Source: Bradyrhizobium manausense (GTDB lineage Bacteria > Pseudomonadota > Alphaproteobacteria > Rhizobiales > Xanthobacteraceae). Taken from it: a stretch of DNA of 64,000 nt. This document shows positions 16,732 through 25,191 of the stretch, piece by piece (the stretch's first letter is position 1; each line of letters begins with the position of its first letter). A program made the position numbers and the translations under genes. The notes beneath the pieces were generated by a model. The model saw nothing but the letters and a program-made list of their open reading frames with translations, had not been told where the DNA came from and made no database searches. Where the stretch lies: the NCBI RefSeq assembly GCF_018129685.1, contig NZ_JAFCLG010000027.1, forward strand, positions 1 through 64,000. Reading direction: 5' to 3'.

Positions 16732-17493
16732 TCAGGCCGGAACGTCGGCGAGCTTTTCGATCGCCGATTTGTGCAGGTCGCTTTGCTGCTGAAGCAGGTT
16801 GGCGATTGCGGTGTAGCTGCGCATCACCTCGACCATGCGGCTCATCTCGCCGACCGAGTTCACGTTCGACTTCTCGACGTAGCCCTGCTGCAGGGTGGAC
16901 TTGCTGTCGGTCTGCTGGTTGGCGGAGCCGGCAGCATAGAGATTGGCGCCGAGCTTGGTCAGCTTGGCCGGATCGTCGAACGACACCATCTTGATCTTGC
17001 CGCGGATCGAGTCGACCTTGGCCGTGCCCTCGAGCACCGTCACGGTGCCGTCGGGGGAGACGTTGATGTCGTGGTCGGTCGGCTGGAAGGTGATCGGGCC
17101 GCCGGTGCCGAGCACGAGATTGCCGTCGGAGGTCATGAGCTGGCCGGTGCTGCTCAGCGCGAACTTGCCGTCGCGGGTGTAGCGCTCGGCACCATTGGCC
17201 TGCACGGCGAAGAACGCGTTGCCGCTGATCGCCATGTCGAGCGGATTTTTGGTCGCCTCCATCGGCCCCTGGCCGACGTCGCGGTAGGTACCGCGGTCCT
17301 GCACATAGGAGACCCGGCGATCGGAGCCGACGAAATTGTCTTCATGCGCATTCGAGTTCAGATACTCCTCGAACAGCGAATGGTCGGCCTTGAAGCCGTT
17401 GGTGTTAACGTTGGCGACATTGTTGGCGATGACATCCATCTGCCGCTCCAACGTCATCTGCCGTGACAATCCGATCAGAAGCGCATTCTGCAT
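16732..17493 (-). CDS. flgF: flagellar proximal rod protein FlgF
   Basis: This 253-residue protein is FlgF, a proximal rod subunit. It shares the rod family pattern: RQMDVIANNVANVNTNGFKA at the N-terminus, LDMAISGNAFFAV in the middle, and VNSVGEMSRMVEVMRSYTA at the C-terminus. It leads the flgF-flgG-flgA-flgH operon; a sigma-54-like promoter lies about 110 bases upstream. It is divergent from fliL. Confidence 0.95.
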   Translation of the reverse strand: MQNALLIGLSRQMTLERQMDVIANNVANVNTNGFKADHSLFEEYLNSNAHEDNFVGSDRRVSYVQDRGTYRDVGQGPMEATKNPLDMAISGNAFFAVQANGAERYTRDGKFALSSTGQLMTSDGNLVLGTGGPITFQPTDHDINVSPDGTVTVLEGTAKVDSIRGKIKMVSFDDPAKLTKLGANLYAAGSANQQTDSKSTLQQGYVEKSNVNSVGEMSRMVEVMRSYTAIANLLQQQSDLHKSAIEKLADVPA

Positions 17494-17879
17494 CGGTCAA
17501 TCTCCCCTCAGGTGAGCCCGGCCATTTCGCTCTCCCAAGCGCCTTGGCCGATCCCGTGAAAGAGGCCGTCAGGTTCTCCCAAACCGTTCGGTCTCGCCTC
17601 TCTCTCAGCGAAAGCCGTGCCAACTCGGAAGAATGTGTGATTACAGTCGCTTATGGATTTTGTGGAAGCAAAAGCAGGGGGCAGAAAGGTTCTGTTAGCC
17701 ATGTTTGCCCGGCAGATTTTTCCTAGCGGAAGCCCAATCGAAAGGTTCCGTTAACCATTATTACCGTAGCGTTTGCTTGTGAGAGGAGCGCTTAGCGCTG
17801 GGGCATTTGTATCGCGTCACTGTCTGCCAGGAGGCTTCGCCCTTCCGATCCTTTATGAGATGAGCGAGCCCGGACGATC
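17494..17879. other. divergent intergenic region flgF / fliL
   Basis: This 386-base gap has no convincing gene. It holds the minus-strand sigma-54-like promoter at 17607-17622. It also holds a single TTAACC half-site at 17751-17756, with GAAA where the second TTAA would be. No clear promoter was found for the fliL operon. Confidence 0.55.
17607..17622 (-). promoter_or_regulatory. sigma-54-like promoter of flgF operon
   Basis: Minus-strand sequence TGGCACG-GCTT-TCGCT matches TGGCACG-N4-TTGCT with one mismatch and has the GG-N10-GC core. The same TCGC variant occurs before flgI. It lies about 110 bases before the flgF ATG. Confidence 0.65.
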
Positions 17880-18380
17880 ATGGCAGAGAATGAAGCGGAA
17901 GGCGGCGCAGCCGCCGAAGGCGCGGAAGCCGCTGCCCCCAAGAGCAAGTTCAAGCTGATCCTGATTGTCGTCGGCGTGCTGGTCCTGCTCGGCGGCGGGG
18001 CCGCGACCTGGTTCCTGTTCTTCCGTCACGGCGCCGAAGAGCATCATGCCGAGGCGGCGCCCCCGCCGAAGCCGCCGGCCTTCGTCGATGTGCCCGACAT
18101 GATGGTCAACCTCGCCGGTGCGCCCGGCGAGCGCGTGCAATATCTCAAGCTCAAGATCGTGCTCGAGCTGAAGGAAGAGAAGCAGATCGAGGCGATCAAG
18201 CCGTCGATGCCGCGCGTCACCGACATCTTCCAGACCTATGTGCGCGAGCTGCGTTCCTCTGACCTCAACGGCTCCGCCGGCATCTTCCGTCTGAAGGAAG
18301 AGCTGACCAAGCGCGTCAACGCCGCGGTCGCGCCGATCCAGGTCAGCGCGGTCCTGTTCAAGGAAGTCGTGCTCCAGTGA
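17880..18380 (+). CDS. fliL: flagellar basal-body protein FliL
   Basis: This 166-residue protein is FliL, a single-pass inner-membrane protein that supports stator function. It has a short cytoplasmic start, one membrane helix (about residues 23-47, LILIVVGVLVLLGGGAATWFL), then a periplasmic domain with VNLAGAPGERVQYLKLKIVLEL and the C-terminal VSAVLFKEVVLQ. It is followed 27 bases later by fliM. Confidence 0.95.
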   Translation: MAENEAEGGAAAEGAEAAAPKSKFKLILIVVGVLVLLGGGAATWFLFFRHGAEEHHAEAAPPPKPPAFVDVPDMMVNLAGAPGERVQYLKLKIVLELKEEKQIEAIKPSMPRVTDIFQTYVRELRSSDLNGSAGIFRLKEELTKRVNAAVAPIQVSAVLFKEVVLQ

Positions 18381-18407
18381 GGATGCGGAAGGCAACGGGC
18401 TAGCGCC

Positions 18408-19610
18408 ATGGCCGGCAACGAGCAAATGGACCAGGATGCGATTGCCGCCCAATGGGAGGCGTCGCTCGATTCCGAGGATCCTGCAGAGGCCGCGAAGGCT
18501 GCTGCCGAAAACGAACTCTCGGAGACTATGGCCCTGCAATGGGCGGCCATGGTCGAGGACGGCAGTCGCGACCTCGGCACCGGCAAGAACTCCGGGGAGC
18601 GGGTGCTGTCGCAGGAGGAGATCGACAATCTCCTCGGCTTTACCGTCGGTGACGTCACGCTCGACGACCACAGCGGCATCCGCGCGATCATCGATTCGGC
18701 AATGGTCTCCTACGAGCGTCTGCCGATGCTCGAAATCGTCTTCGACCGCCTGGTGCGGTTGTTGACGACCTCATTGCGCAATTTCACCTCCGACAACGTC
18801 GAAGTCTCGCTCGACCGCATCACCTCGGTGCGCTTCGGCGACTACATGAACTCGATCCCGCTGCCCGCCGTGCTCTCGGTCTTCAAGGCCGAGGAGTGGG
18901 AAAACTTCGGCATGGCGACGGTCGATTCCAACCTGATCTACTCGATGATCGACGTGCTGCTCGGCGGCCGCCGCGGTTCCAGCCAGCTGCGCATCGAGGG
19001 CCGGCCCTACACCACGATCGAGACCGAACTCGTCAAGCGCCTGGTCGAAGTGGTGCTGGCCGATGCCGAACAGGCATTCCGGCCGCTCTCGCCAGTGACC
19101 TTCACGATCGACCGGCTCGAGACCAATCCGCGCTTTGCCGCGATCAGCCGTCCGGCCAACGCCGCGATCCTGGTGCGCCTGCGCATCGACATGGAAGACC
19201 GCGGCGGCAACATCGAACTGCTGCTGCCCTACGCGACGATCGAGCCGATCCGGCCCGTCCTGCTCCAGATGTTCATGGGCGAAAAGTTCGGCCGTGATCC
19301 GATCTGGGAAGGCCATTTCGCCACCGAGATCGTGCAGGCCGAGATTTCCGTCGATGCCGTACTCTACGAGGCGGACATTCCGCTCAAGCAGTTGATGCGG
19401 CTCAAGGTCGGCGACACCCTGCCGCTGGACATGCGCGCGGATGCCAACGTCACCGTGCGCTGCGGCGACGTCACCATCACGGAAGGGCGCATGGGCCGGG
19501 TCGGCGAGCGCGTCGCTATCCGCGTGACGAAACCCTTGCGCAAGCCAAGTACGACACTTGCGATGTTCGAGAAGGTGGACGAACAGAATAAGCTGATGGA
19601 GGCCCCATGA
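18408..19610 (+). CDS. fliM: flagellar motor switch protein FliM
   Basis: This 400-residue protein is FliM of the C ring, which switches motor direction on binding CheY-P. The CheY-binding motif LSQEEIDNLL, normally at the extreme N-terminus, is at residues 67-76. It is preceded by an acidic extension with two Gln-Trp motifs (AIAAQWEASL near 11-20, MALQWAAMVE at 41-50). The middle domain contains YMNSIPLPAVLSVFKAEEW and LLGGRRG. The C-terminal FliN-like domain ends ITEGRMGRVGERVAIRV. The stop overlaps the next start by ATGA. Confidence 0.95.
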   Translation: MAGNEQMDQDAIAAQWEASLDSEDPAEAAKAAAENELSETMALQWAAMVEDGSRDLGTGKNSGERVLSQEEIDNLLGFTVGDVTLDDHSGIRAIIDSAMVSYERLPMLEIVFDRLVRLLTTSLRNFTSDNVEVSLDRITSVRFGDYMNSIPLPAVLSVFKAEEWENFGMATVDSNLIYSMIDVLLGGRRGSSQLRIEGRPYTTIETELVKRLVEVVLADAEQAFRPLSPVTFTIDRLETNPRFAAISRPANAAILVRLRIDMEDRGGNIELLLPYATIEPIRPVLLQMFMGEKFGRDPIWEGHFATEIVQAEISVDAVLYEADIPLKQLMRLKVGDTLPLDMRADANVTVRCGDVTITEGRMGRVGERVAIRVTKPLRKPSTTLAMFEKVDEQNKLMEAP

Positions 19611-20053
19611 ACCACTCCCTAGGAATGGCGATCGAGACGCTGGTGGCCATCCTGCTGATGCTCACGATCGGCTACTGCATCCTGCTCAACAAGCGGCTGA
19701 CGCGGCTGAAGGCGGACGAGCACTCGCTGAAGGCGGTGATCGGCGAGCTGATCACGGCGACCGAGATCGCCGAGCGTGCGATCGGCGGGCTCAAGCTTGC
19801 GGTGCGCGACGTCAACGAGAATCTCGGCAGCCAGCTGGCCGCCGCCACGCAGATGTCCGATCAGCTCTACAAGCAGCTCGGCGAAGCCGACAACGTGGTG
19901 CGCCGTCTTTCCAAGATCGCGATTGCGGCGCGCCCCGTCACGAACCCGGAAGCCGCAGCCGCTCCTGTCGCCAAGCCGTCGCCCGCGAAGGCGGTGGCAG
20001 CCGCGGCCGAAGCCTTCTCCGAGCGCCGACGATCCAACGGTCTTGCCGCATAA
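19607..20053 (+). CDS. DUF6468-type membrane-anchored coiled-coil protein
   Basis: This 148-residue protein has one N-terminal membrane helix (about residues 8-27, ETLVAILLMLTIGYCILL). A coiled coil follows (about 28-108), then an Ala/Pro/Lys-rich tail. It resembles the DUF6468 proteins found between fliM and motE in alphaproteobacterial flagellar loci. The function is not established. It is translationally coupled to fliM (ATGA overlap) and followed 9 bases later by motE, so a role near the motor or switch complex is likely but inferred. Confidence 0.8.
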   Translation: MNHSLGMAIETLVAILLMLTIGYCILLNKRLTRLKADEHSLKAVIGELITATEIAERAIGGLKLAVRDVNENLGSQLAAATQMSDQLYKQLGEADNVVRRLSKIAIAARPVTNPEAAAAPVAKPSPAKAVAAAAEAFSERRRSNGLAA

Positions 20054-20062
20054 AGTCAGGGT

Positions 20063-20824
20063 ATGAAGTCCTTTCGTAACATCCGCGTCATTCCGGTCGT
20101 CCTGGTTGCGGTCGCAGGTCTCGCCACGCTGAAAGTGGCGGGGCTCGTGATCAATGGCGGCTATGTGTTCGACTACCAGCCGAACAGCGTGAAGAAGTCC
20201 TGGGCTCAGGAAAATCTGAACTTCCCTGGGGGTGCAGACCCTGACATCACCGGCTCGACGCACGGGGCGCCGAAGGAAGCACCGAAGCCGGCTGCGCCCG
20301 AGACAAAATCCGAGAGCGGCACTCCCGTGAAGATGGACGAGGCCCAGCCGCAGATCTCGGAGTCGGAGCGCGCCATCCTGGAGCGGCTGCAATCGCGCCG
20401 TCAGGAAATCGAGGCCCGCCAGCGCGAGATCGACATCCGCGAGAGCCTGTTGAAGTCGGCCGAGAAGCGCATCGAAGGCAAGGTCGAGGAGATGAAGGCG
20501 GTGGAATCCCGCATCACCGCGACCCAGGCCGAGCAGAAGGCCGCGGAGGCTCAGCGCTTGAAGGGCCTCGTGACCATGTATGAGGGCATGAAGCCCAAGG
20601 ACGCCGCGCGGGTGTTCGACCGGCTCGAGATGGGCGTGCTGATCGAGATCGCCTCGGCGATCGCCCCCCGGAAGATGTCCGACATCCTCGGGCTGATGTC
20701 GTCGGAAGCTGCCGAGCGGCTGACCGTCGAGATGGCCCGCCGTGCCAATGGGGGCGGGGATCAGGCCGCGTCCGCCGGGGACCTTCCCAAGATCGACGGC
20801 AAGCCGACGCAAAAGCCGAATTGA
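20063..20824 (+). CDS. motE: flagellar motor protein MotE
   Basis: This 253-residue protein matches MotE, a periplasmic chaperone described in rhizobia that stabilises the motor protein MotC. It has an N-terminal membrane or signal helix (about residues 9-30), a disordered Lys/Pro-rich linker, and a coiled coil (about 93-165, ERLQSRRQEIEARQREIDIRE). A C-terminal MgtE-N-like domain follows (YEGMKPKDAARVFDRLEMGVL, IAPRKMSDILGLMSSEAAERL). It is the last gene of the fliL-fliM-DUF6468-motE run. Confidence 0.85.
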   Translation: MKSFRNIRVIPVVLVAVAGLATLKVAGLVINGGYVFDYQPNSVKKSWAQENLNFPGGADPDITGSTHGAPKEAPKPAAPETKSESGTPVKMDEAQPQISESERAILERLQSRRQEIEARQREIDIRESLLKSAEKRIEGKVEEMKAVESRITATQAEQKAAEAQRLKGLVTMYEGMKPKDAARVFDRLEMGVLIEIASAIAPRKMSDILGLMSSEAAERLTVEMARRANGGGDQAASAGDLPKIDGKPTQKPN

Positions 20825-20834
20825 GGGCTCATAC

Positions 20835-20849
20835 TTAAGAAGTCCTTAA
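20835..20849 (+). promoter_or_regulatory. CtrA-like box before the TPR gene
   Basis: TTAA-GAAGTCC-TTAA is an exact match to the CtrA spacing TTAA-N7-TTAA. It lies between motE and the large TPR gene, 69 bases before the chosen start. Confidence 0.55.
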
Positions 20850-20918
20850 TTGGCAAAACCTACATTCGAGGGCATGGGCCGGCACCAGTGCCGGCGTGGA
20901 CCCGTCGAGCCGGAAGAA

Positions 20919-23900
20919 ATGCCGCCAATGGCGCAGGAGGCTGCCGCTGGATTTGTGTCGCGAGCCCGCGCCCTGGCGCTGGGGCTGCCGCGTCATGTCC
21001 GCAAGGCCGTCTTGCTGGCCGCCTGCGCGCTGATCGGCCTCAACGCTGTTGCTCACGCGGCTGATCCGATCCGGGGAGAGGCGAGTTTTTCGGCCGCGGG
21101 CGGCTTTGCCCGTCTCGTGATCAAGCTCGGCGAGGACATTCCCTCCGAGGTGACGACTGCCGGCTCCATTCTCATCATAAGGTTCGATCGCCCCGTCGAC
21201 GTTCCCGTCGATCGCGTGCCGGAGGGAGCACCCGACTACGTCAACTCCGCGCGTCGCGACCCCGACGGCGGCGCGATCAGGCTGTCCCTGGCGCGGCGCG
21301 TCACGGTCAACACCATGAATGCCGGCGAGCGTACCTTCATCGACCTGCTGCCGGAAGGCTGGAAGGGCCCGCCGCCGAGCCTGCCGATGGACGTGGTGAA
21401 GGAACTCGCCGAGCGTGCGCGTGCCGCCGAGCGTGCGCTGCGCGCCCAGCGTGCCGCGGCCGAGAGCAAGAAGCGTCCGCCGATCCGTGTGCGGGCCTCG
21501 GTGCAGCCGACCTTCGTGCGCTTCGTGTTCGAGATGCCTGACGGCGTCGGCGTCTCCTCCGTGCTCAACGAGCAGAAGCTGACGCTTGCCTTCAACGCCA
21601 ATCTCAGCTTCGACCTTGCGGACGCCGTCGTTGCCGCGCCGCCGAACGTCGCGTCGATCAAGCAGAAGGCCGATATCGACACGACCAGCGTCGATATCGC
21701 GCTGATCGGCGATTCCGACGTGCACTCGTTCCGCGACGACAAGAATTACGTCGTCGACATTGCTTTCCAGCCCGACAGGGGCAAGACGGCTGCGACGCCG
21801 GAGGCCGCGATCGCGAAGGCTGAAGCCGGTGGTCAGGGAGCGCCTCTGGAAAAGCCGGCAGCCAAGCCGAAGGACGCCCATCGCGAGATCACGCCGCCGA
21901 CCTCGGAGACGATCGCGCGCGAAGCCAAGATCGAGGTGAGGCCAGAGGCCAAGTCGGAAGCAAAGTCGGAAGCAAAGTCGGAAGCAAAGCCGGAAGCGCC
22001 CGCGGCAATGCCCGCAGTCGAAGCGCCGAATTCGGCTCCTGCCGCGCACTCAACCGAAGCTCCGCATGTCACGGAAGCGTCCAAAGAGGTCGCGAAGGAA
22101 GCCGCGAAGGAGCCTGTCAAGGAAGCGCCCAAAGAAGCGATCAAGGAGGCAGCCAGGGAGCCATCGAAAGAGGCTGCGAAGGAAGCTCCTTCGGAAGCGC
22201 CGAAGCCGGCGCCGGTCGAAGCGCAGGCAGCAACGCCGCCCCCTGTCGCCAGCGTCGATGCACGCCGCGACAGCGACGGCCTGCGCGTGACGTTCCCGGT
22301 TGCCGTCACATCGCCGGCCGCTGCGTTCCGCCGCGGCGACACGGTGTGGCTGGTGTTCGACTCGCGGAAGCCGATCGATATCGAGGCGATCCGCACCAAG
22401 GGCGGCGCGATGATCGGCGATGTCGGCCGCATGCCACTCGACCAGGGGCAGGCGGTGCGCATCCGTCTCACCCGTCCGCTGGTCTATTCGCTGACCAGCG
22501 AGGAGGTCGGCAAGGAGACCAATTGGCTGCTCACGCTTGCCGACAAGATCCAGGCGACGCCGTTGCCGCTGACGATGTCGCGCAACATTACCGATCCCGC
22601 GCTCGCCAACATCGCCATTCCTTTTGCCAATCCTGGCCAGCTGCACAAGCTCACCGATCCCGATGCCGGCGACATGCTCTACGTCGTCACCGCGCAGCGG
22701 CCGGTCCGCGGCTTCATCAAGCGGCAGGATCTCGTCGATCTCTCGCTGCTGGAATCCGCGCACGGCATCGCGATCCGGCCGAACTCCGACGAGGTCGGCG
22801 TCGAGGTCGGGGCGGACAAGGTCATTCTCGGCAAGAAGGGCGGCCTGACGTTGTCGCCGGTCGACGTCTCGGCCGAGCGGGCGCCGACTGCGGTGCGGCC
22901 GATCTTCAGCCCCGAGAACTGGCGCAAGGGCCAGTCGGAAGATTTCTGGTCGCGTCAGAGCGATCTGATCACGGCAATCTCGGCCGTCGAGCCGGCGCAG
23001 CGTTCGCTGCCGCGGCTCGATCTCGCCCAGTTCTACATGTCGCGCGCGATGTATCACGAGGCCAAATCCGTGACCGACGTGATGCTGTCCGATCCCCTCA
23101 ACAAGGAGGAGAGCAATGCGCTGATCATTCATGCGATCGCGAGCATCCTGATCGGCCGACCGGCCCAGGGCCTGAAGGATCTCGCCAATCCCGTGATCGG
23201 CAACAGCCACGATTCCCAGCTCTGGAAGGCGCTTGCCTATGCGCGCCAGGGCAAATGGGCGGACGCCCGCGAAAAATTCAAGAATGTCGAATTCGCCATC
23301 GCCTCGCTGCCGCTGGACATCCAGCGCATCGTGACGATGGACGCGATGCGGGCCTCGCTCGAGGTGAAAGACTATGCCGGCGCCTCCAAGCGCCGCGGCG
23401 AGATCGAGGTGGTCGGCGTGTCGCCGGAGGCGGCGCCGGGCTTTGCGGTGCTGCGCGGCCGGCTCGCCGAAGCGCTCGGCCACGACAAGGACGCGCTCGA
23501 CGATTACAAATTGGCGGTCGCCTCGAACGACCGGCAGGCCGCCGCCGAAGCCAAGCAGCTCGAGGTCGCGCTGCGGCAGAAGCGCGACGAGATCAGCAAG
23601 GAAGAAGCCCTGCGCGAGCTCGAGACGCTGTCGATGACCTGGCGCGGCGATTCCATTGAGGTCAAGACGCTGCAGATGCTGTCGCAGATGTATGCCGAGG
23701 CCGGCCGCTATCGCGACGCGCTCACCGCCGCGCGTACCGCGACCAGGCTGCAGCCGAACGCGGAAGCCTCGCGCCAGGCGCAGGATCTGGCGTCCGATCT
23801 CTTCACGCAGATCTTCCTGGGCCCCAAGGGCGACGAGCTGCCGCCGGTCGAGGCGCTCGGGATGTTCTACGAGTTCCGCGAGCTGACGCCGATCGGTCGC

Positions 23901-24686
23901 CGCGGCGACGAGCTGATCCGCCGCCTGGCCGATCGTCTCGCCTCGATCGATCTGCTCGACCAGGCCGCCGAGCTGCTGCAATACCAGGTCGATCACCGCC
24001 TCGAAGGCGCGGCGCGTGCGCAGGTCGCCGCGCGCCTTGCCATGATCTATCTCGCCAATCGCAAGCCTGACATGGCGATCACGGCGCTGCGTGCGAGCCG
24101 CATCAGCGACCTCTCGGGCGAGTTGCGCCAGCAGCGCCTGCTGCTGGAAGCGCGCGCGCAGAGCGATGTCGGCCGTCATGATCTCGCGCTCGATATCGTT
24201 TCCAATGTCTCGGGACGGGAGGTGCTGCGGCTGCGGTCCGACATCTTCTGGGCGGCGCGGCGCTGGCGCGAGTCCGCCGAGCAGGTCGAGCTGTACTACG
24301 GCGAGCGCTTCCGCGACTTCAAGCCGCTCAATACGGTTGAGAAGAGCGACATCATTCGCGCCGCAGTGGGTTACGCGCTCGCCGATGATTCAATCGGCCT
24401 GTCTCGCTTCCGCGAGAAGTACGCCCCGCTGATGAGCGAAAGCGCCGACAGGCTCGCCTTCGACATCGCCAGCAAGCCGGCAGCGGCATCAAGCGCCGAG
24501 TTTGCCGAGATCGCCAAGCTCGCTGCCAGCGTCGACACGCTCGACGGCTTCCTTCGCGAGATGAAGCAGCGCTTTCCCGACGCCACCGCACGCGCCCCCA
24601 CCTCGCCGCAGGCCAAGGACGAGACCGAGCACACCGGCTCGCTGCCGTCGATCCCGGTCGTGCGGCAGATCAAGATGACGCGGTAG
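20919..24686 (+). CDS. giant secreted TPR protein in the flagellar locus
   Basis: This protein of about 1255 residues has a signal peptide-like helix (RKAVLLAACALIGLNAVAHA). An N-terminal beta domain follows (about residues 45-300, with GGFARLVIKLGEDIPSE), then a low-complexity linker of repeated KSEA and KEAxKEA units (about 345-450). A second beta domain (about 450-690) precedes a long helical region of TPR-like repeats (about 690-1220). It is probably periplasmic. The position after motE and the CtrA-like box point to a flagellar or cell-cycle role. The ATG at 20919 with GGAAG before it is preferred; 20928 is possible. An upstream TTG at 20850 would lie against the CtrA-like box. Confidence 0.8.
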   Translation: MPPMAQEAAAGFVSRARALALGLPRHVRKAVLLAACALIGLNAVAHAADPIRGEASFSAAGGFARLVIKLGEDIPSEVTTAGSILIIRFDRPVDVPVDRVPEGAPDYVNSARRDPDGGAIRLSLARRVTVNTMNAGERTFIDLLPEGWKGPPPSLPMDVVKELAERARAAERALRAQRAAAESKKRPPIRVRASVQPTFVRFVFEMPDGVGVSSVLNEQKLTLAFNANLSFDLADAVVAAPPNVASIKQKADIDTTSVDIALIGDSDVHSFRDDKNYVVDIAFQPDRGKTAATPEAAIAKAEAGGQGAPLEKPAAKPKDAHREITPPTSETIAREAKIEVRPEAKSEAKSEAKSEAKPEAPAAMPAVEAPNSAPAAHSTEAPHVTEASKEVAKEAAKEPVKEAPKEAIKEAAREPSKEAAKEAPSEAPKPAPVEAQAATPPPVASVDARRDSDGLRVTFPVAVTSPAAAFRRGDTVWLVFDSRKPIDIEAIRTKGGAMIGDVGRMPLDQGQAVRIRLTRPLVYSLTSEEVGKETNWLLTLADKIQATPLPLTMSRNITDPALANIAIPFANPGQLHKLTDPDAGDMLYVVTAQRPVRGFIKRQDLVDLSLLESAHGIAIRPNSDEVGVEVGADKVILGKKGGLTLSPVDVSAERAPTAVRPIFSPENWRKGQSEDFWSRQSDLITAISAVEPAQRSLPRLDLAQFYMSRAMYHEAKSVTDVMLSDPLNKEESNALIIHAIASILIGRPAQGLKDLANPVIGNSHDSQLWKALAYARQGKWADAREKFKNVEFAIASLPLDIQRIVTMDAMRASLEVKDYAGASKRRGEIEVVGVSPEAAPGFAVLRGRLAEALGHDKDALDDYKLAVASNDRQAAAEAKQLEVALRQKRDEISKEEALRELETLSMTWRGDSIEVKTLQMLSQMYAEAGRYRDALTAARTATRLQPNAEASRQAQDLASDLFTQIFLGPKGDELPPVEALGMFYEFRELTPIGRRGDELIRRLADRLASIDLLDQAAELLQYQVDHRLEGAARAQVAARLAMIYLANRKPDMAITALRASRISDLSGELRQQRLLLEARAQSDVGRHDLALDIVSNVSGREVLRLRSDIFWAARRWRESAEQVELYYGERFRDFKPLNTVEKSDIIRAAVGYALADDSIGLSRFREKYAPLMSESADRLAFDIASKPAAASSAEFAEIAKLAASVDTLDGFLREMKQRFPDATARAPTSPQAKDETEHTGSLPSIPVVRQIKMTR

Positions 24687-24765
24687 CAACCCTGCTAGCT
24701 CTGGCCTCTCGACAGGCGGCCGCCGAGGCGGCAACCTGTGCCCCTCATGCCGGGAGAGCGTTGAT

Positions 24766-25002
24766 ATGAGCAAGCCTGCCAAGACCGAAGCCGAACTCAT
24801 CGCCATGGCGCGGGCCGAGTTGAAGGTCCATACCGATGGGCCTGACAGCCTCGTCATCTCGATTGTTCGCGACGGCGACAGCTGGGAGTTCCGCGCCGAC
24901 GCCGACCAGGCGACGCGGGACAAGCCCGGTTTCCCCGAACGCGTCGCCATGCTGGTGCAGATCGGCGATCACCTCAGCAAGCAGTATGATGTGAAGGGGT
25001 AG
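24766..25002 (+). CDS. small conserved-looking hypothetical protein
   Basis: This 78-residue protein starts MSKPAKTEAELIAMAR and contains VISIVRDGDSWEFRAD and PERVAMLVQIGDHLSKQYDV. It is soluble, with an alpha-beta pattern and no cysteine. I recognise no family with known function. It follows the TPR gene by 79 bases on the same strand and precedes a palindromic repeat, then convergent fliP. Confidence 0.65.
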   Translation: MSKPAKTEAELIAMARAELKVHTDGPDSLVISIVRDGDSWEFRADADQATRDKPGFPERVAMLVQIGDHLSKQYDVKG

Positions 25003-25060
25003 GGGCGCACCCCGTACTCGCGAACCGCGCGAAGCGCGGCCCGAGACTTCGTCCCATTCT

Positions 25061-25142
25061 CCGTCATTGCGAGCGCGACGAAGCAATCCAGAATCTCTCC
25101 GCGGAGGCGGTCTGGATTGCTTCGTCGCGCTCGCAATGACGG
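25061..25142. repeat. long palindromic repeat, CCGTCATTGCGAGCG family
   Basis: An 82-base inverted repeat: CCGTCATTGCGAGCGCGACG AAGCAATCCAGA on the left, with complementary TCTGGATTGCTTCGTCGCGC TCGCAATGACGG on the right, around a short GC-rich centre. It lies between convergent genes. Near-identical elements are at 36701 and 46704. Confidence 0.9.
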
Positions 25143-25191
25143 GGAGAGGGCGGGGGCTACCGCGGGCATGGGGAGGATGCGCCAGGCCCGC

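Noticed and set aside
17740..17756. GAAA-N7-TTAACC as a CtrA box before fliL
   Set aside because: Only the right half matches; the left half has two mismatches. Kept only as a half-site in the intergenic note.
21950..22000. Short tandem repeats as a CRISPR-like or minisatellite array
   Set aside because: They are in-frame KSEA codon repeats within the TPR protein's low-complexity linker and have no spacers.
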